From positions 1 to 7,013 of the forward strand of contig CAMWRK010000112.1 in the NCBI GenBank assembly GCA_947176655.1: a stretch of DNA of 7,013 bases. The letters run 5' to 3'. Under the pieces are notes generated by a model. The model was given only the letters and a program-made list of their open reading frames with translations. It searched no databases and was not told the DNA's origin. A program made the position numbers and the translations under genes. Every line of letters starts with the position of its first letter. The first letter of the stretch is position 1. Positions 6,814-7,013 of the stretch are shown in pieces. The stretch is from an uncultured Prevotellaceae bacterium. GTDB taxonomy: Bacteria; Bacteroidota; Bacteroidia; Bacteroidales; Bacteroidaceae.

Positions 6814-6821
6814 CAAAGTTA
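6814..6821 (-). promoter_or_regulatory. Bacteroides -7 element for the Omp85-PCMD-nspC operon
   Basis: Reading the minus strand, TAACTTTG is a perfect TAnnTTTG match, and transcription would start near 6807, about 30-46 bases before the candidate ATG codons. The expected -33 position (about 6842-6845) reads TGCA and is a poor match to TTTG. The promoter may therefore be weak or need an activator. The -33 position coincides with that of the opposing fbp promoter. Confidence 0.55.
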
Positions 6822-6839
6822 GAAAAAATTACCTTAATA

Positions 6840-6871
6840 TTTGCACGAACATTATTAAAATGGTAAATTTG
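6840..6871 (+). promoter_or_regulatory. Sigma-ABfr-type promoter of fbp
   Basis: TTTG at 6840-6843 is followed after exactly 20 bases by TAAATTTG at 6864-6871. Both elements match the Bacteroides housekeeping promoter consensus perfectly (TTTG, 19-21 bases, TAnnTTTG). Transcription is expected near 6878, giving a leader of roughly 20 bases before the fbp ATG. The short leader leaves little room for a structured regulatory RNA. Confidence 0.72.
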
Positions 6872-6898
6872 TGGATATTTTGAACATAACGCATAGCG

Positions 6899-7013
6899 AT
6901 GGAGCACACGAACTACGATATGGCAGAACGTATCAAGTCTGACATGAAACTTCTCGGCCTTCTGGCACAGAATTTCCCTAACACAGAGACGGCATGTACC
7001 GAAATCATAAACC
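6899..7013 (+). CDS. fbp: Class III fructose-1,6-bisphosphatase, N-terminal fragment
   Basis: Only 38 residues are visible before the right edge. DMKLLGLLAQNFPNTETACT followed by EIIN resembles the N-terminus of class III (Firmicutes/Bacteroidota type) fructose-bisphosphatases, in which a 'LL...FP....ASTEIINL' stretch precedes the metal-binding phosphatase core. These enzymes hydrolyse fructose-1,6-bisphosphate to fructose-6-phosphate in gluconeogenesis and are usually over 600 residues long, so most of the gene is outside the window. The ATG at 6899 is the first possible start, since an in-frame TAA lies at 6887-6889; the ATG at residue 8 is a less likely alternative. A perfect promoter lies just upstream. 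The identification rests on a short motif only, so confidence is moderate. Confidence 0.75.
   Translation, partial: MEHTNYDMAERIKSDMKLLGLLAQNFPNTETACTEIIN

Noticed and set aside
1..7013. CRISPR arrays, insertion sequences, tRNA or rRNA genes
   Set aside because: No regular direct repeats, transposase-like protein or terminal inverted repeats were seen, and no cloverleaf-like or rRNA sequence was recognised.

Overview
The window looks like chromosomal DNA from a Bacteroidota member, most likely of the order Bacteroidales (Bacteroides/Phocaeicola/Prevotella-like). The evidence is lineage-typical protein families: a class III fructose-bisphosphatase, a carboxynorspermidine decarboxylase of the alternative spermidine pathway, a PCMD-domain protein, a GIN-domain lipoprotein, and an outer-membrane beta-barrel protein with an N-terminal carboxypeptidase-like regulatory domain. 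Two perfect copies of the Bacteroides sigma-ABfr -7 element (TAnnTTTG) and the absence of clear Shine-Dalgarno sites agree with this. The species cannot be named from the sequence alone.

Nearly everything is on the minus strand, so it reads from right to left. At the right edge (6899-7013, + strand) is the first part of fbp. A 122-base divergent intergenic region separates it from a three-gene minus-strand group: a BamA/Omp85-type outer-membrane barrel (6776-5475), a secreted PCMD-domain protein (5434-4463) and nspC (4448-3276). The gaps are 40 and 14 bases with no terminator, so the three are probably co-transcribed.

After a 152-base gap, which holds a candidate promoter and an inverted repeat, comes a second minus-strand group: an ECF sigma factor (3123-2479), an overlapping single-pass membrane protein that is probably its anti-sigma factor (2495-1959), a GIN-domain (DUF2807) lipoprotein (1900-1073) and an outer-membrane beta-barrel protein with a TonB-receptor-like plug (1014 to beyond base 1). 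These gaps are -17, 58 and 58 bases. The last gene is cut by the left edge and is open through all 338 visible codons.

Together, the left half looks like a self-contained regulatory and envelope module: sigma factor, membrane-bound regulator, surface or periplasmic adhesin-like lipoprotein and outer-membrane protein. The right half couples two envelope proteins to a polyamine-biosynthesis enzyme next to a gluconeogenic gene. No tRNA, rRNA, CRISPR array, insertion sequence or phage gene was seen. No gene-free stretch exceeds 300 bases; the longest is 3124-3275.
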